Part shown: positions 26,440-39,354 of the stretch, piece after piece
How positions within the stretch are numbered: the stretch's first letter is position 1
Layout: every line of letters starts with the position of its first letter
Source of the DNA: Abelmoschus esculentus
Taxonomy: Eukaryota > Streptophyta > Magnoliopsida > Malvales > Malvaceae
Assembly: GCA_035048815.1 (NCBI GenBank)
Contig: JAUCBN010000062.1
Location: 1,064,001-1,128,000 of the forward strand
DNA: 64,000 nt
Direction of reading: 5' to 3'
Translations under genes and position numbers: made by a program
Notes under the pieces: generated by a model
Databases searched by the model: none
What the model saw: only the letters and a program-made list of their open reading frames with translations
What the model was told of the DNA's origin: nothing

Positions 26440-27969
26440 ATGGTATGAAGCTAACCCTTTCTCTTGTAAGGGATTGAAGTAGCTATAGAATATGTTTTAA
26501 ATTTTCTTTGTGCAATAACTCACAATCTTTTTAATTTTAATTCAATGCTTAATGGTGTTTAATCTCTTCCTACTCTTCTTAATTGCTGTAAGCCATTGAT
26601 GTCCTATCTGCCTGCCTAAGCTTGATGAAAATGGAAAAACCAGAACTTGTAGTTCTAGCATATTACAAGTCATTACAAAATTATATGGAGAAAATATGCT
26701 CCAAGCCCCCCCAATATTTTTACATTTAGAATTTAGTTCTCTCCCTTTTTTTTATTCCTAGAAAGTTACAAACATTTTACCCATGAATTTGTTGTTCTCA
26801 TTCTATATTAATATATATATTTTTTGGTACACAGTAGTTCCTAAACTTGTTTATTTCTTCACATTGCTACCTTTTTCATAAAGATAGTGATGGGTTATTC
26901 TCGTCACGGTATTTATAGATTAACTAATCAAATATGAAAAATTATTTTTAATTTTAATCTATTGTAAATTTTAGTGAAAAATTATATAATAAAAAAGATG
27001 AAATGAAACATTTAATTAATTGATATTATGGATGGCATTGTGGAAATGTTTTTTGATAGTATAATTTTTTTTTCTAGTTTATGTATATTTTTTAAAAAAT
27101 AGAATTTTGTAAAGATTATAAAATATATAAAAAAAAACTATAGAAATAAAATCATTACCAATTTGTCAAAGTTGGTATCAGTGTGGACAATAAAAATTTA
27201 AGTACCAATGTCAAAGTAGTGGACAATTATAGGGGCTGAAATATGATTTATCTCTTCAGGATCTCTATTTTTTAAATTCTAAATTTGAAGATAACATCAT
27301 TGATATATTTTTATCTTCAAATTTGTTGATAAATTTGAATTAACAAATAATATAAAAATTGTTAGATAAATTTGATTTATTATATTATTTAATATAATAT
27401 CTATAATGTTTAATCAGGTAATACTTTAACTCTTACTTTTTAAAAATAATTTAACTTTTAATATTTTATTTTGAGTCAATATAATCCTTCGATAAATGAA
27501 AATTATTAGTCATTAGACAAAAAATTAATTAAAATAATTTAATAAAATAACAAGTCAAAAGAAAAATATTTTATACTTTATAAAATTATTTTTAAATTGT
27601 TATCGCAATATACATTGTTATATAAATTTATCATATTATTTTAAGTCATTTACGGTTGATTGACTAATAATTTTTTATTTTAATTTAAAATAGAATATTA
27701 ATGATTAATTTACTTAAAAAATATTAATTAATTAATTTTAACATTATGTCTATATATACTCTCTCTCAATTCATCTTCTCTCTGTTCTTGAGGCGTGGGT
27801 TTTGGCCTTCATAACTCTTTTCTTTTCCCATCTCTCTCTTAGTTGCTGCCGCCATTAATCTCTGTTTCTTCCTCGTTGTTCCCAGCATTTAACCCCATCC
27901 TCTTCGAACAAGACGACGGAATTCAATTCCCACTGTTCGATTCCTTTCCCCTGTTTTTCATCCTATAAA
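26440..27969. other. GIP1-like 3' UTR, A/T-rich spacer, BIG GRAIN 1-like promoter
   Basis: The 3' UTR extends to roughly 26.6 kb. The rest is A/T-rich and low-complexity, with a short hairpin around 27283-27323 (TTTGAAGATAA ... TTATCTTCAAA). From 27751 there is a TATA box followed by CT-rich leader sequence. Confidence 0.5.
27751..27758 (+). promoter_or_regulatory. TATA box of the BIG GRAIN 1-like gene
   Basis: TATATATA sits about 220 bp before the start codon and is followed at once by a CT-rich stretch (CTCTCTCAATTCATCTTCTC), the usual setting of a plant core promoter. It predicts transcription starting near 27780-27790. Confidence 0.55.
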
Positions 27970-29126
27970 ATGCAAAGAGAAGTTCACCACCAAACCAGGA
28001 CACAAACCCCATCGTTCTCTTCATCTCTTCTCGACACTATTTACCGTTCGATTGACGAATCCTACGGTAATAATCGCGACGAAGACATGAGTTTTTGTCG
28101 CGAAAAGACCACCGTGAAGAAGAAGAAGAAGCAAACCAGTACTTCATTGAAACAAGAAATGGATAAGAGCATTCAACGTGCTTCCATGGTCGAGAAGTGG
28201 ATGAAGCAGAAGAAAAAAGTTGGCGGCATCGGCTGTGAAATTAACACCTTTGGGGTTGATCCAATGTTGTTGAATTCAAGCTCGACGTCGCCGGATCCTA
28301 GCTGCGGTGGCGGGTTTTCGTTATCGGAGTCGGATTCTTTTTACAGTGCAAAATCAAGATCGTCTTCCTCAACTTCCCATCTGCCGAAACCTAAGCCTAC
28401 TAGGACCAGTATTTTCCAGAGCATAAACACGAACTGCTAGAGAACAATGTCCATGGCGGTTTCATACCAACAAAATCCAAGGCCATGAAGATTTTCAGTG
28501 ACATGAAGAAGGTTAAGCAACCAATGTCTCCGGGCGGTAAACTCGCAAGCTTCATTAACTCGTTGTTCACTCTAGGAAGTCCGAAGAAAACTAAGAATCC
28601 GAAGAAGATAATGTCGACGTCGGAACAATCCACGTCGACATATTCTTCGGCTCCTTCGTTTTCGAGACCCTGTCTGTCCACAACAAAGTCTCCATCTTCA
28701 AAATGGAATGTCGGGACAAAGACGAAAAGATCAGTTCAGTTTTGTCCTGTTAACATTATTCTAGACGAGGATTCTTCACTTCCATGTGGGGAACTCAAAA
28801 TCCGCCATGAAAATGAGCTTCAACCTTCCATGAGAAAACCAGCCATGAACAAAGAGATCAAGTACCGTTTCATCGAAGAAAACAGTAGGGTTGCCGAAGC
28901 TGCAAGGGAGCTTTTAAACAGTTACCGGAGGAAGCCGAAGAACGAAGAGTTCGATACGAAAGATATCGACTATGATAACGATGACGATGACGACAATGAC
29001 GCAGCTAGTTATTCGAGCTCGGATCTGTTCGAATTGGATAATCTTTCTTCCATTGGAAATGAAAGATATTTGGAAGAATTGCCCGTGTATGAAACAACAG
29101 CCATTGCTAAAGGATTGATTCTGTAA
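27970..29126 (+). CDS. BIG GRAIN 1-like protein, broken by an apparent single-base frameshift
   Basis: The family is plasma-membrane-associated, disordered and linked to auxin responses and organ size. The first frame (27970-28440) gives the N-terminal family features: SFSSSLLDTIYRSIDES, RASMVEKWM, SDSFYSAKS and KPKPTRTS. The second frame (to 29126) gives the central conserved KVKQPMSPGGKLASFINSLF and the C-terminal helix VAEAARELLNSYRRK, then an acidic Asp-rich run. The second frame is open back to 28404 (a stop lies at 28401). The switch therefore falls between about 28404 and 28438, and a one-base loss in the T run at 28412-28415 explains it. No plausible intron is present, and family members are normally intronless here. 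It is either a pseudogene, an allele with a lesion, or an assembly error. Confidence 0.8.
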
Positions 29127-29394
29127 TATCTAAACAATTTAGGGGGGTTCTAAAATTTAAATTGTGATTTTGGTCATTAATTGTCCCCCTTTGATTTCCA
29201 TAAACAAAGGTTAAATTGTGATTTTGGCCATTATATTATGTATAAATTTAAGATTTAGTCCTTATACTTTAATTATGAAAATTCAATTTTTTATATTTTA
29301 AAACGGAAATGAAAAAAAAGGGAATGTTAAAGTTATGTTTTTTATGATGATAACTTACTTTTATAAATTTGATCACCTCCGTTATTTTTTTTTA

Positions 29395-29515
29395 ACAGTA
29401 TTAGTCAAAAATAGGTCGATTCAATAAATTTAATGATTTAATTGATGAATTCGATAGTTTATTGGTTAAAATAAGTATGTTCAATTAGTTGGATGATTAC
29501 TTAGAGTAATTTACC
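29395..29515. mobile_element. Partial copy of the 19.3-kb foldback element
   Basis: One arm only. It shares TCGATTCAATAAATTTA-like, GTTAAAATAAGTATGTTCAA-like and terminal AATTTACC sequence with the right arm of the element at 19260-19702. The opposite arm is not recognisable, so this is a solo arm or decayed copy. Confidence 0.5.
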
Positions 29516-29653
29516 CTAAAATTAAATATAAGATAAGGGACCAAAATTATAATTTTAATTTTTTAAAATTTAAAAATAATCAACTTTATAAAGTGATCTA
29601 AGTATTATTTTAATTAAAAATAAATTCAAAATTAAACCAAAGGCACCGGAAAT

Positions 29654-30165
29654 TAGGGGTGATAATGATCCGAGCTAAGTCCGAGCCAGGCCAGGCTCGG
29701 CTCGGCTCGGAAACAGGTTTATCTGGGTTCGGTTCGAGGCTCGTCGAGTTCAGAATTTTAGGCTCGAGTTCGGCTCGGTTTGGCTCTAAATGAATAATTT
29801 TCTATATTATTGTGTTTTATTATTTATTTATTTGTAGTTTATTTATTATTTATTATTTGTAGTTTTGTAAATTTGTTTTAGTTAATATTATTCAATTTAT
29901 TTTTAGTGAATTTACTCTCAATTATTTTATTATTTTTCTTTGTTAAATAAATTATTTTTAATGTATATATATATGTTTATATATAATTATTCCGAGCTTG
30001 TTCACGAGTTTTTCGAGCCGAGCTTGAGTAAGCTCGGCTCGGCTCGTTTAGAACCTGAACTAAACTCGAACCCGAGTCAAACTCACTCGAACCGAGCTTT
30101 AACCAAGCTTTGATCAAAGCAAACTCGAATAACTCGTAAGCCGGACAAACTCCTTATCATCCCTA
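29654..30165. mobile_element. hAT-like MITE with GC-rich arms
   Basis: It starts TAGGGGTGATAATGATCCGAG and its end reads TTATCATCCCTA, giving terminal inverted repeats. It is flanked by an 8-bp direct repeat with one mismatch (CCGGAAAT / CCGGGAAT). The subterminal parts carry repeated GGCTCGGCTCGG and GAGCCGAGC words, while the centre is A/T-rich. The 8-bp duplication and TAGGG ends fit the hAT superfamily. There is no coding capacity. Confidence 0.7.
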
Positions 30166-30957
30166 CCGGGAATTTCGTCTTACTAACAAATGATTCTTCT
30201 CCCCAAAGTCTTCAAAAGAAAACAATATTCTTAAGATAGACTTCAGAGGACCACTAAATCTTAACAGTACATCCATATCTTAATTAAGTCATAATAACAT
30301 ATAATTAATTAATTAATTAAAACCATACTTTTAGAGTTAGCCAAGAAAGATTAAAAAGAAAAGAGAAAGGTTATTCTACCCTAGACTCAAAAGTTCTATG
30401 GACTCAAAAGAAAAGAAAACTATTAGTTTTTAATAATATCGTTTTATTTAATTCGATTCGAATAATCATGTTTTCTTTCCCTTGTTGTCTAGTGGAGTTC
30501 GACAATGGGTAAAAATCGTCTGCCTCTTTTTCATGTCTTTATTTGTACCTCTTGTTAAAAAATTAAATTTTAAATCATAACCCTAATTTCTTATATCATA
30601 AACCCTAAACCATACACCCTAAAAAATACACTCTACCACTAATTCCCTAAACTCTAACCACAACCATTAACCTTAAACCTTAAATCCTAAAGCTTTAATT
30701 TAAAATAAAAACACGAATAAAAACACGAGAAAAAAATAGACTATTTACGCCTTCCGCAACGGCAGCATGCATGCATCAATGCCATGAAAACGAACACCCC
30801 CTCGTTGAAAGGAACAGTGAGTATGTCCTAACATCGGCAATGTCACGCCGAACATTTATTACGGAGAAGACTGATTCCTAAGGGATTCACTCACTCCACG
30901 CATGCTTCAGTTCCCCTTTCAAACTAAGATGAGAGGACAATCGCTTGGTATAGATAG

Positions 30958-31531
30958 TAGGAGTGGGTAAAAAATTCAATTATTTGATCTTGATTCGAAT
31001 TTGGTTAGATTTGATAGATTTTTATTCAGTATTAGTATTGGTGAGATCGAGACTAAATCTAAAATTTAAGTTTTGATTATAATCGGGACCAAGACTGGAT
31101 CTTGATTTTCTAAACTTGGTATCCGATAGGTATCCAATAGGATCAGAACCAATATCAAATACTCGGTACTAGTTTAGATTTAGTCTTGATTATCTAATCT
31201 TATCAAATTTTTTCTTTATGTATGAATATTATGAGTATGACTCGTTTTAGAACTTTAGTTTTTAAGCCTACAATATTCTAATTTTATTATTTAATAATAT
31301 TATTGGTGGTTAATTTTTTTTCACCTATTACTCATATTTTCTTAATAATAAACCAATTGACCTGATACCCCGATATTAATACGTTCCTACTAGTAACGAG
31401 ACTAGATCTTATAATTTAGGATCCAATGTGACCATAACCGAGACTAGTTTCAATTTTCAAGAACCGGTGGTTATCAAAATCAGGACCAATTCTAATCAAA
31501 TTGGTTGGATACCCGATCTTACTCACCTCTA
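30958..31531 (-). mobile_element. hAT-like element, three-copy family, copy 1
   Basis: Ends TAGGAGTGGGTAA and TTACTCACCTCTA are imperfect inverted repeats. Flanks ATAGATAG / ATAGATAT form an 8-bp duplication with one mismatch. Its interior is the reverse complement of the elements at 54345-54869 and 55709-56247 (shared: TTTGGATCCAAT-type, GGTATTGGT, AGAACATTGTAGG). It has no open frame. Confidence 0.7.
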
Positions 31532-31915
31532 ATAGATATATAGATAAATATTTTTTTCATTAATAAAATTATTATTTTTTTAAATATTTTAAAAGTTTAT
31601 TAGTTTAAAAATATGTTTAAAAGTTTTCTAAAGAATTTTGTAACCTAAGAAACTAGAGCTTGAAAAGTAAAAATAATTAATCTTAGTCATTCATTTTTTT
31701 ATTTAATAATCTAAAAATAAAATTTTAAATAAAAGCTCAAATAATATAATATTTTATTTAAAACCTTACTCGATTATAATCTAATTCAACCCGAGTCAAT
31801 TTATCGCATAAACTTTCATGTGTCATATTAAACATATACGCGTATCTATCATTAATCCTAAATCTCATTACCATATGAAGCCTATGTAGTATTAGAATGA
31901 GTATAAATCCCTCGA

Positions 31916-32448
31916 AAAAGTTCAGATATTCAAATTTTGATATTATAAGTAAATTAAATTAGTTGAGAAAATCACCTTTATAATGAGTTTTTATAGTATT
32001 CGATTTGAATTAATTAATTAATAAATTAGATATTGATTATTAAATAAAAAATAATAATTTTTACTGTGTATCAAAATATAACCATATATATATAGTTACA
32101 TCCATCCTTCCATATCTTAGGTTAGAGTCATTTCTTTTCCTACATTGGATTCACACTTTGAACACTATTCATATCTTAAACAAGTTCAAAGGTTTAAATT
32201 TTAACGTTACGAATAGATAATTTAGTTGGAAGGGTCACTTTTATACCGAATTTTTACAGTATTCGATCCAAATTAATCGATCAATAAATTAAATATTAAT
32301 TATTAAACCAAAAAACAAACAAATTTTACACGATTTTTGTATCAAAATATAATCATATATATAGTTGCATCTATCCCTCCCTCCCTATCTTAGGTTAGAA
32401 CCATATCTTTTCCTAGATTGTATTCCTACTTTGAACACCATTTCTCCT
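31916..32448. repeat. Tandem duplication, two units of about 260 bp
   Basis: Unit 1 (about 31916-32177) and unit 2 (about 32178-32448) share AAGTTCA, TAGTTG..., GTATTCGATyyrAATTAAT, GTATCAAAATATAA, CCATATCTTAGGTTAGA-like and CTTTGAACAC blocks in the same order. Substitutions and small indels show the duplication is old. Confidence 0.7.
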
Positions 32449-32609
32449 GCTGACATGTCCCCACCAAGTGTTGAAACAGAAACTTTGTCTTTCTTTGGAC
32501 CTATCAGAGGAATGTCAAGAAAACTGACAAAACAAGAACACCAACATCTGTAGATTTGGGCAGAAATAACACCATGTGTTAGGTGTGCACAGAAGGAGAA
32601 ATTAAATCA

Positions 32610-32775
32610 TGGTACTAATTATTAAAAATTATGCACCTAATTAATTTTTAATTTTTCAAGTGAAGATTCACTTAGAAAAAATATGACATAAAAAATTGAT
32701 GAGGTAGGTAGTTTTTAGTGATTAGTCTCATGGATAACGTGGTGGGAGTGACCCATGATATAATTTTTCTCACAG
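32610..32775. mobile_element. Second copy of the 6.6-kb MITE family
   Basis: It shares TTTTTCAAGTGAAGATTCACT, TGATGAGGT, AGTTTTTAGT and GTGACCCATGATATAATTTTT with the element at 6624-6823. The left arm is shortened, while the right arm is almost complete. A further right-end fragment may exist near 33055-33085. Confidence 0.65.
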
Positions 32776-34136
32776 AAGGCAATAAAATGTTGATGATTTA
32801 TAAGGTCAGTTTCATGTAGTAAATGATGATCCTTGTGGTCTAACACATATCCATATAGATTCATTGACTTGATGGAGACTTCCAACTAAAAGAAGAAAAA
32901 ATACCATTTTGATTACTTAAGATAAAAAATTATAAGTTATATAAATTTTTATTTGGTTTTAAAAAAATTAATTTGATTTATAGTAATATGAGTAAATATT
33001 TATTTAATAAAAATAACGATAAAATAATTATTTTTAGTTGAAATTATAAATAATGTGATTAGTCGAGTCTATAATATAATTTTTTATAAATAATACGACA
33101 AAGGAAATGTGTGAAATTTGTTTTGTGATGCTAACAATTTTCATGGGAAATTTTGTTTTGATTATTGATGTGGTTTAGGTATCTGTCCTTTTGTGATGGG
33201 AAGTTTAGTATGGGGGATAATTATGTCATTTGGATTTTTTTATGGGATATGATTTTCTTTATTTTCATTTTATATATATTAAGATTATTAAAAAAAACGT
33301 TGATTATGAGTTAATTTTTTATTTATAATGTTAAAATTAGGATTTTAAATATTTTTAAAGGGTTTTAGTATTTAAGTAATTTTATTGGTAAAAAAATAAT
33401 GTTTATCTTAGAAAATTTGAATTGAAATCATTTTATCTATAAGGTATTAATGTACTGTCAAAGGGTTATATATATTAACATATACTACCTAATACTTACC
33501 TTAAAAATATTAAAAAAATATTATAAAAAGTTAACGATATTAAATCTCTTAAATAATAATTAATGTTTGAATATTAATATTGTAAATAAAATAAATTAAT
33601 TAAAAAATCACGACATAATAACTCATTGCATTATCTTATATGAATTTGTTATCTAAACCCTAAATTTTAACCATTATCGTTAAATTTTAAATCCTTACAC
33701 CTAAATTCATAAACAATATATCATAAAATAAATCAACCCTAAAACTAATACTCTTATTAAACTTTTAATTCCTATTATTATATTGAATTATAATTTATTA
33801 TATACTAGCTTATTGTTTTTTTTAATTCAAATTTACTTATTTCAAGTACTTTTCTAAAGACATTTAGTATTTTTTTTAAATTATTTATAGTTGGAAATAA
33901 ATTTGCATATTTTTAAGATTTTTATTTTTAATTCTAATTTATTCATTTTATAAAATAAAATTCAAATTCTCATATATTCTAGACCGGAAGACTGAATAGT
34001 TTGCTTGCTAGTGATCAACTCCATAAGTTGTATGTGAAATCAACAGATCTTTTCCCCTACTTGTCTCTAGGGACTGCAGACAATTAGACTATTATTTTCT
34101 AGTGTAGACACAACTACAATCTAGTTATTTACAACC

Positions 34137-37100
34137 TTACAGGTATCCAGGTCTGGTTTCATGTACACTTCCGCCTCCGCCACCGCCGCCGCCACATGCC
34201 GATAGCTTACTCACGGAGCTAAGATTTGGCGATGGAGCCTGTGCTTGCATCTCGGCAAGCTCTCTCACACGTAACAAAATTGGTGCTGGAATGGGCATCG
34301 AAGGATGCTTTCGAGAATTTGCCTACATCATCAACCACAGAGAAACCATAAATATTTTGTATAACTCGACTACGACTTCAACTGAAACGACGAACGAATT
34401 CAATCGGAATAAAGGGGACGATTCAGGTGAAATATTTTGTATGCATAACACCAGTGAGGGAAAAAAGGATGATAACTCACCCCTTTGTCTGTAGGTGTCT
34501 GGGCAAAGCTAGCTTTCAGCAAATTCCGCCATTTGTCCTGCATCAGTAAAAATTATTCTTCCCAGAGGCATAACAGATTCCTATGTTTAACCAAACAACA
34601 AAGTTGCAATTGTCGTAACTATTTATTTATCGGAAAAAATGTCCGTTGCATACCTTGAGATCAACAGAGGTTCTATACGAATAGGATGCAAAGGCAAGTC
34701 TTTTAATCTCAGACCATCGACCAGCTCCATACTTCGACACACCCTCAACTAGCTTCATAACCTCAGAAAGAGTCCAGGCTCGATGATGTTTCCTTCGAAT
34801 CCCCCCTTTAGCTGTTGGCACTGTAACAACATTATCATCTGAAGTATCTCCCGATGCATCTACATATTTTAACTCCATACTCTGCCTCAGATCAGTTGAT
34901 GACTTCTCGTTGTTTGATTCAGCTACAAACTGAATGTAGAAAGTAGAAACAAAATGCTTAAAATTGGAGTTCATTTCAATAAAGGGGTGAAATGTACTAG
35001 GTGTAACATGGTTCATGTTATAGATATCAGTTACTCTTTTTCACCTGTTGCGGAGTTCGCTCGGGAGTAGATTTGGCTTCCAAAACTTTGTTCATACTCT
35101 CATTTGCCATCTGAGAGCCATGTACATCCAGACCCCTCTTTATAAACTTCGCTGTCATGCCCATGCCACTCGGATGGAATTTCTGTAGAAGGCAATTCAG
35201 ATTGCATCAATATCATTACATTTACTATCTACAAGCCACCAGTAACACAGGCGATAGATTCAAATAATGCGCAAGTGAACACCCTTTCAATAAAAGATGT
35301 GTTCAAGTGATAAGTAACAACACATTCAACTCGCAGGTGATACTAGTTATCTACCGAGTTGAAAATGCTTTGGTCAGAAAAGAATACCGATGAAAAAAGT
35401 AGCAAAGTAGAGCTGCAAGACACATGCAAACTTCCCAGAAGACTACAGAAGCTAGCAAGGAATATATGAGTGTTCTTTCCAAAAGCGAATATCAAATTAA
35501 GAGATCTAGATACAAAGCCAAGGTCATATTGACGAGATAGAAACGGTACATCTTTTTCACATACCAATAGTGCCGTAACATTCTTCCTTGGTCGGCTTCT
35601 TCGAACCCGATAAACACATGGAACCTGAATGCCAAATCCTCCAAGAGAATCCAACCTCGTGATAACTGTTCTCCCTTCCAAGGACAAATTTCTAGCAGGC
35701 CTAGCATGAGATATTGAAGGGAGGGGTCTAATCCCAATGTTTTTAGGTGAAGCAATTAACCTGCCAGTGTGCTCTTTGGACTCTGCTTCAGAAAGTTCTT
35801 CGATATACCGCTTTGTTGGTTTCCGGACCCTCTTTGCAGCTCTCTGATCAGCAGCAATATCTTCATTTGCAAAATTGGTTTCCACAACATTATTTTCTGA
35901 CCTCACAACTGAAATAGTTTGATGCTCATCAATTTGACTACTAAGGCTATTGAGCAAGTCTGCATTGTATTCAACTGCAACTGCCGGGTATTCTTTCCCA
36001 GAAGCAAGATTCACATTGTTGGGACTATCTTCATTTTCCTTTTTCACCAATTTATTGTCTTTAATTACAAAAGTTGTAGTTGAAACATCACAAGAATTAG
36101 TCAATCCCATGGCAATCCTTCTTTTAAGCCACAGCTTGTCCTTGACGGTAGTGTCTCGCCCAAATGTTGCCTTGAAAACTTCATGAAGTTCTTTAATTGA
36201 TAAATTATCCAAGCATATTTCACCCTTCAGCTTGGAAAAATCAGGTTTTGAACTGATACAACCAGCAGAAGTTGATGATCCACCTTGTATTGACCCATCT
36301 AGAAGCTTTAAGTACTCCCCAACATTCCCAGGTTGAGTAACATGATCGTCACCCAAGCATTGTGCACTGGAAGGAACAGTTTCCTGCAAATGAATTCAAG
36401 AGTGGAGCTTCTCAGTAATTTATTATGATGTTCAGAAAAGTGACTGTCTACATTCATATAAGCAGAAGCATAATCAGGAGGTAGACATGCTTAGAGAGCC
36501 TGTCTTAATGTTTGAGGCTGCACCATTTTTTCAATGTATCATATGTGATATTGGAGCCAAGAAGTATCTGAGATAATTTATAGTTAATGCTAAAACAATT
36601 AACTTCACATCAATCACATGCCTGAATATGTACAAGTAGATGAAAAAACAAAGAACGGTAAAAAAACAGAGGGGGGAACCCAATAAACTATGGTAGTATA
36701 ATGTGAAGAAATAGTAGATATCTCATCCCTTCCACAAGACATCCTAGAATATGTAGTGGCTTTAACAACTAGACAATTATTTTTGCAAGATCAAAGATCA
36801 GAAAATTCCAAAAAGATAAGAATGAGGGCCCTCCTAAAGCATTAAAAACCCATGAGTAGATTATCAACTTAAACTCCTTCCTCAAACTAAAAAAAAAAAA
36901 ATAAGCCTTCAAGAGAAAAAAAAAATTAGAGAAGATTAAGCCCTAAGCCATGCTTTACATGCAGATATGATAAGCGCCCATTAATCCATTTACATAAAGT
37001 TAAGCAGCAAAGTGCAATGAAAATTACGAGTACCTCGAGTTGTGTGCTTAATTTTTCAGTATCAACTTCTGCGTTCTCAGATAGTGACAAACCTGGCAAA

Positions 37101-39354
37101 TATTAATCTTTCAGAAAATTAAAGTAACTAGACAAGTAGAAATATCACAACAAAAGTAACATGCAATGTTTATCCTGGGAGCAAAAGTTTGACACAGCAA
37201 AACCATACGCAACACCAACAATCAATACCCAAAACATCTTCATACCAAAGCTAGAGTTTTATGTTAGCCTTTTCTTATACTTTGTTGCTTATACTTTAAT
37301 TCTCAGAAGAATATTTTAAGAATATATTTCTTTTAATAATGGTTTAGCCAATTCAATGAGCTTTGCCCCTTCTAGGGAGAGTCTTTTGTACAAGTCTTCA
37401 TCACTCAGACTCAGACTGTACCTACTTGACATTTGGATAATTGAATTTAATTATTTATGTATATCAGGGAAGATGTAAGTCGCATACTTAATACAAACAG
37501 AAACCTATGAAGCATAACAGAAATACACAAAAACATGCAAAATCAGCACAGACCATCAGCGCAGATTAAATACAATTAAAATAACAAGATCAATGACTAA
37601 TGAAATCCAATTCTCTAGTAGCAGTTCCAATCATACAAGATAAGACTTCTTATACTATTTTAATAGGTGTTAAAGTTATTCATAATCTAGGGCTAAGAAA
37701 AGCATACCTTCTGAGCTTTCTAACTGAGGCATGCCAGAGGTCGATACTTCATTTGAAATACACCCTAAAGCCTGTCCAGTGTCTGCAATAATATGAGTCT
37801 CACACTTCTCATTTTCCAGCAAACCTTCAACCTCCATCAGTTCATCGTCTGTTGCAGGCACCAATTGCCCATTCCCATCAACCTGTTGAGATAAATTTCA
37901 AATTCAGATTGAAAATAAGAATAAATCAAACCTGAAGCTACATGCCCACATTTTCAGCACAGAATTAACTAGGAACTTTCAAATTTTCAATCAAACAAAG
38001 CTTAAATATTTCAATACTTTTGGATGAACTCAAGAGACCTGTATGAGTTTGTTGAGGAAAGCCCATTAGCTGTGCGGCATTTTTTAAAAATCAGCAGTAG
38101 AGCTATGAGAGTTGTTTTCCAAGAGGGGCAAAAGGAGTAGTAGAAGAAGAAATATTCTTTCATTCAGATATGTAAAAACATCAATCCTTTCGATATTTTA
38201 TGACAACTTTCTAACCAAGCATAATTTCAAAAAATTCTCGTTAATTGAGGCAGGTCATGTTACCTGACATTAACAAGTTTTAACTAAAGAATATATCAAA
38301 CCCGACATGTCCACAGTTTCAGCACATAATTAAACTAGGGCTTATAATTTTCAATCAAATAAGACCTTGAATATTTCAATACTTTCAGGAGACTTGTATG
38401 TGTTTGTCGAGTAAAGCCCACTAGCCGTTCAACATTTTTTAAAAAATCAGCAGTAGATCTACAAGTGATTTTTTTTTTTTCATTTTTCCAAGGAAAAAGA
38501 GAGGAGAAGAAGATATATCCCTTTCATTCATTCAGATGTGTAAAAGCATAATTCCTTCTAATTTTTCATAACAAACTTGCTAACTGGCTAGCACACTTCA
38601 AAAAGAAGATTCAAGCTAATCAAGGCAGGCAATTACCTGACATTAACTAGTCTCAACTAAGTAAAAGCTCAAACATGACTAATAGCTACAACAACAACCT
38701 GAACATTATAGTAAGAAATATGGTATCCCCTTTTCAAAAACCTACTCTTCCAATTGTTGATTATATATTTTATTACCTTCTAAATAGTATTTTTGGCATG
38801 AAATAATTGAAATGACCACATCATGTCAACAGAACCCAAAATTCAGGTCATACTAACCTTGGCATTCAACCAACTTCTACATGTTATTGTTTTCTAAATG
38901 AATAGATGGTAGATATTCACCAAATTAATCTGCCTTGCATAAACCAGCTAATCTGGCCCAAAATATTTCTGATATATAAAAGACCAGTATCAATACCTGC
39001 TAGTGTAGAAAGCATGATATAACACTTCAAATATCTTTTATCTGACACACGGTCAAATAACTTCCACGTTAATTTTTACATTAATGTAGCTCAAGTATCA
39101 AACTAAAGCAAACCCAGGTCAACATTCTCGAACACACAATTGGAGAAAAAAAAGTGGGAACAAAGCACAAGTTATTTGTACATCAGTAGAAATGTGAAAA
39201 TTAGAATAACATTTGCTGAAAGAGGTACCCGAACAAGCTTGTAAACAACTGGATCAGCAACATGCTTTGGCGAAGATAAAACAAAGTTACTTTCAAGGCC
39301 AGTCACTTCAAATCTCCCTTCATCACTCCCCTCAACTTCAACAACTTTTTCCAT
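34137..39354 (-). CDS. TRF-like (TRFL) Myb/telobox protein
   Basis: Eight exons: 39354-39229, 37882-37708, 37092-37034, 36383-35565, 35182-35045, 34929-34654, 34537-34481, 34322-34137 (611 residues). The start MEKVVEVEGSDEGRF was chosen as the first ATG in frame. The large fourth exon carries LSIKELHEVFKATFGRDTTV and a basic KRVRKPTKRYIEEL motif. Near the C-terminus a single Myb/SANT domain (HHRAWTLSEVMKLVEGVSKY; GRWSEIKRLAF) ends in the telobox-type VDLKDKWRNLLKAS helix. Plant TRF-like proteins of this type are nuclear and some bind double-stranded telomeric repeats; DNA specificity here is inferred. The tail is a Gly run followed by HETRPGYL. The first intron is 1.35 kb and contains a tandem duplication. 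Confidence 0.88.
37915..38661. repeat. Tandem duplication in TRFL intron 1
   Basis: Two copies of about 373 bp (about 37915-38287 and 38288-38661) share ATCAAACC.GA, TTTTCAGCACA, TATTTCAATACTTT, AAAATCAGCAGTAGA and TTACCTGACATTAAC in order. The start of a third, truncated unit may follow (AGCTCAAACATGAC). The duplication is entirely intronic. Confidence 0.75.

Larger units (their letters stand above)
29127..34136. other. Long intergenic region rich in non-autonomous elements
   Basis: No gene is seen across 5 kb. It contains half of a foldback element (about 29395-29515), a hAT-like element (29654-30165), a CCCTAAA-like degenerate tract (about 30560-30700), a second hAT-like element (30958-31531), a tandem duplication (about 31916-32448), a second copy of the 6.6-kb MITE (about 32610-32775) and long A/T-rich filler with scattered CCCTAAA-like words (about 33640-33760). 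About 30730-30950 is less A/T-rich and unassigned. Confidence 0.6.

Noticed and set aside
28485..29126. Second half of the BIG GRAIN 1-like gene as an independent gene
   Set aside because: Conserved family motifs continue across the break and the second frame is open upstream of its ATG, so one broken gene is simpler.
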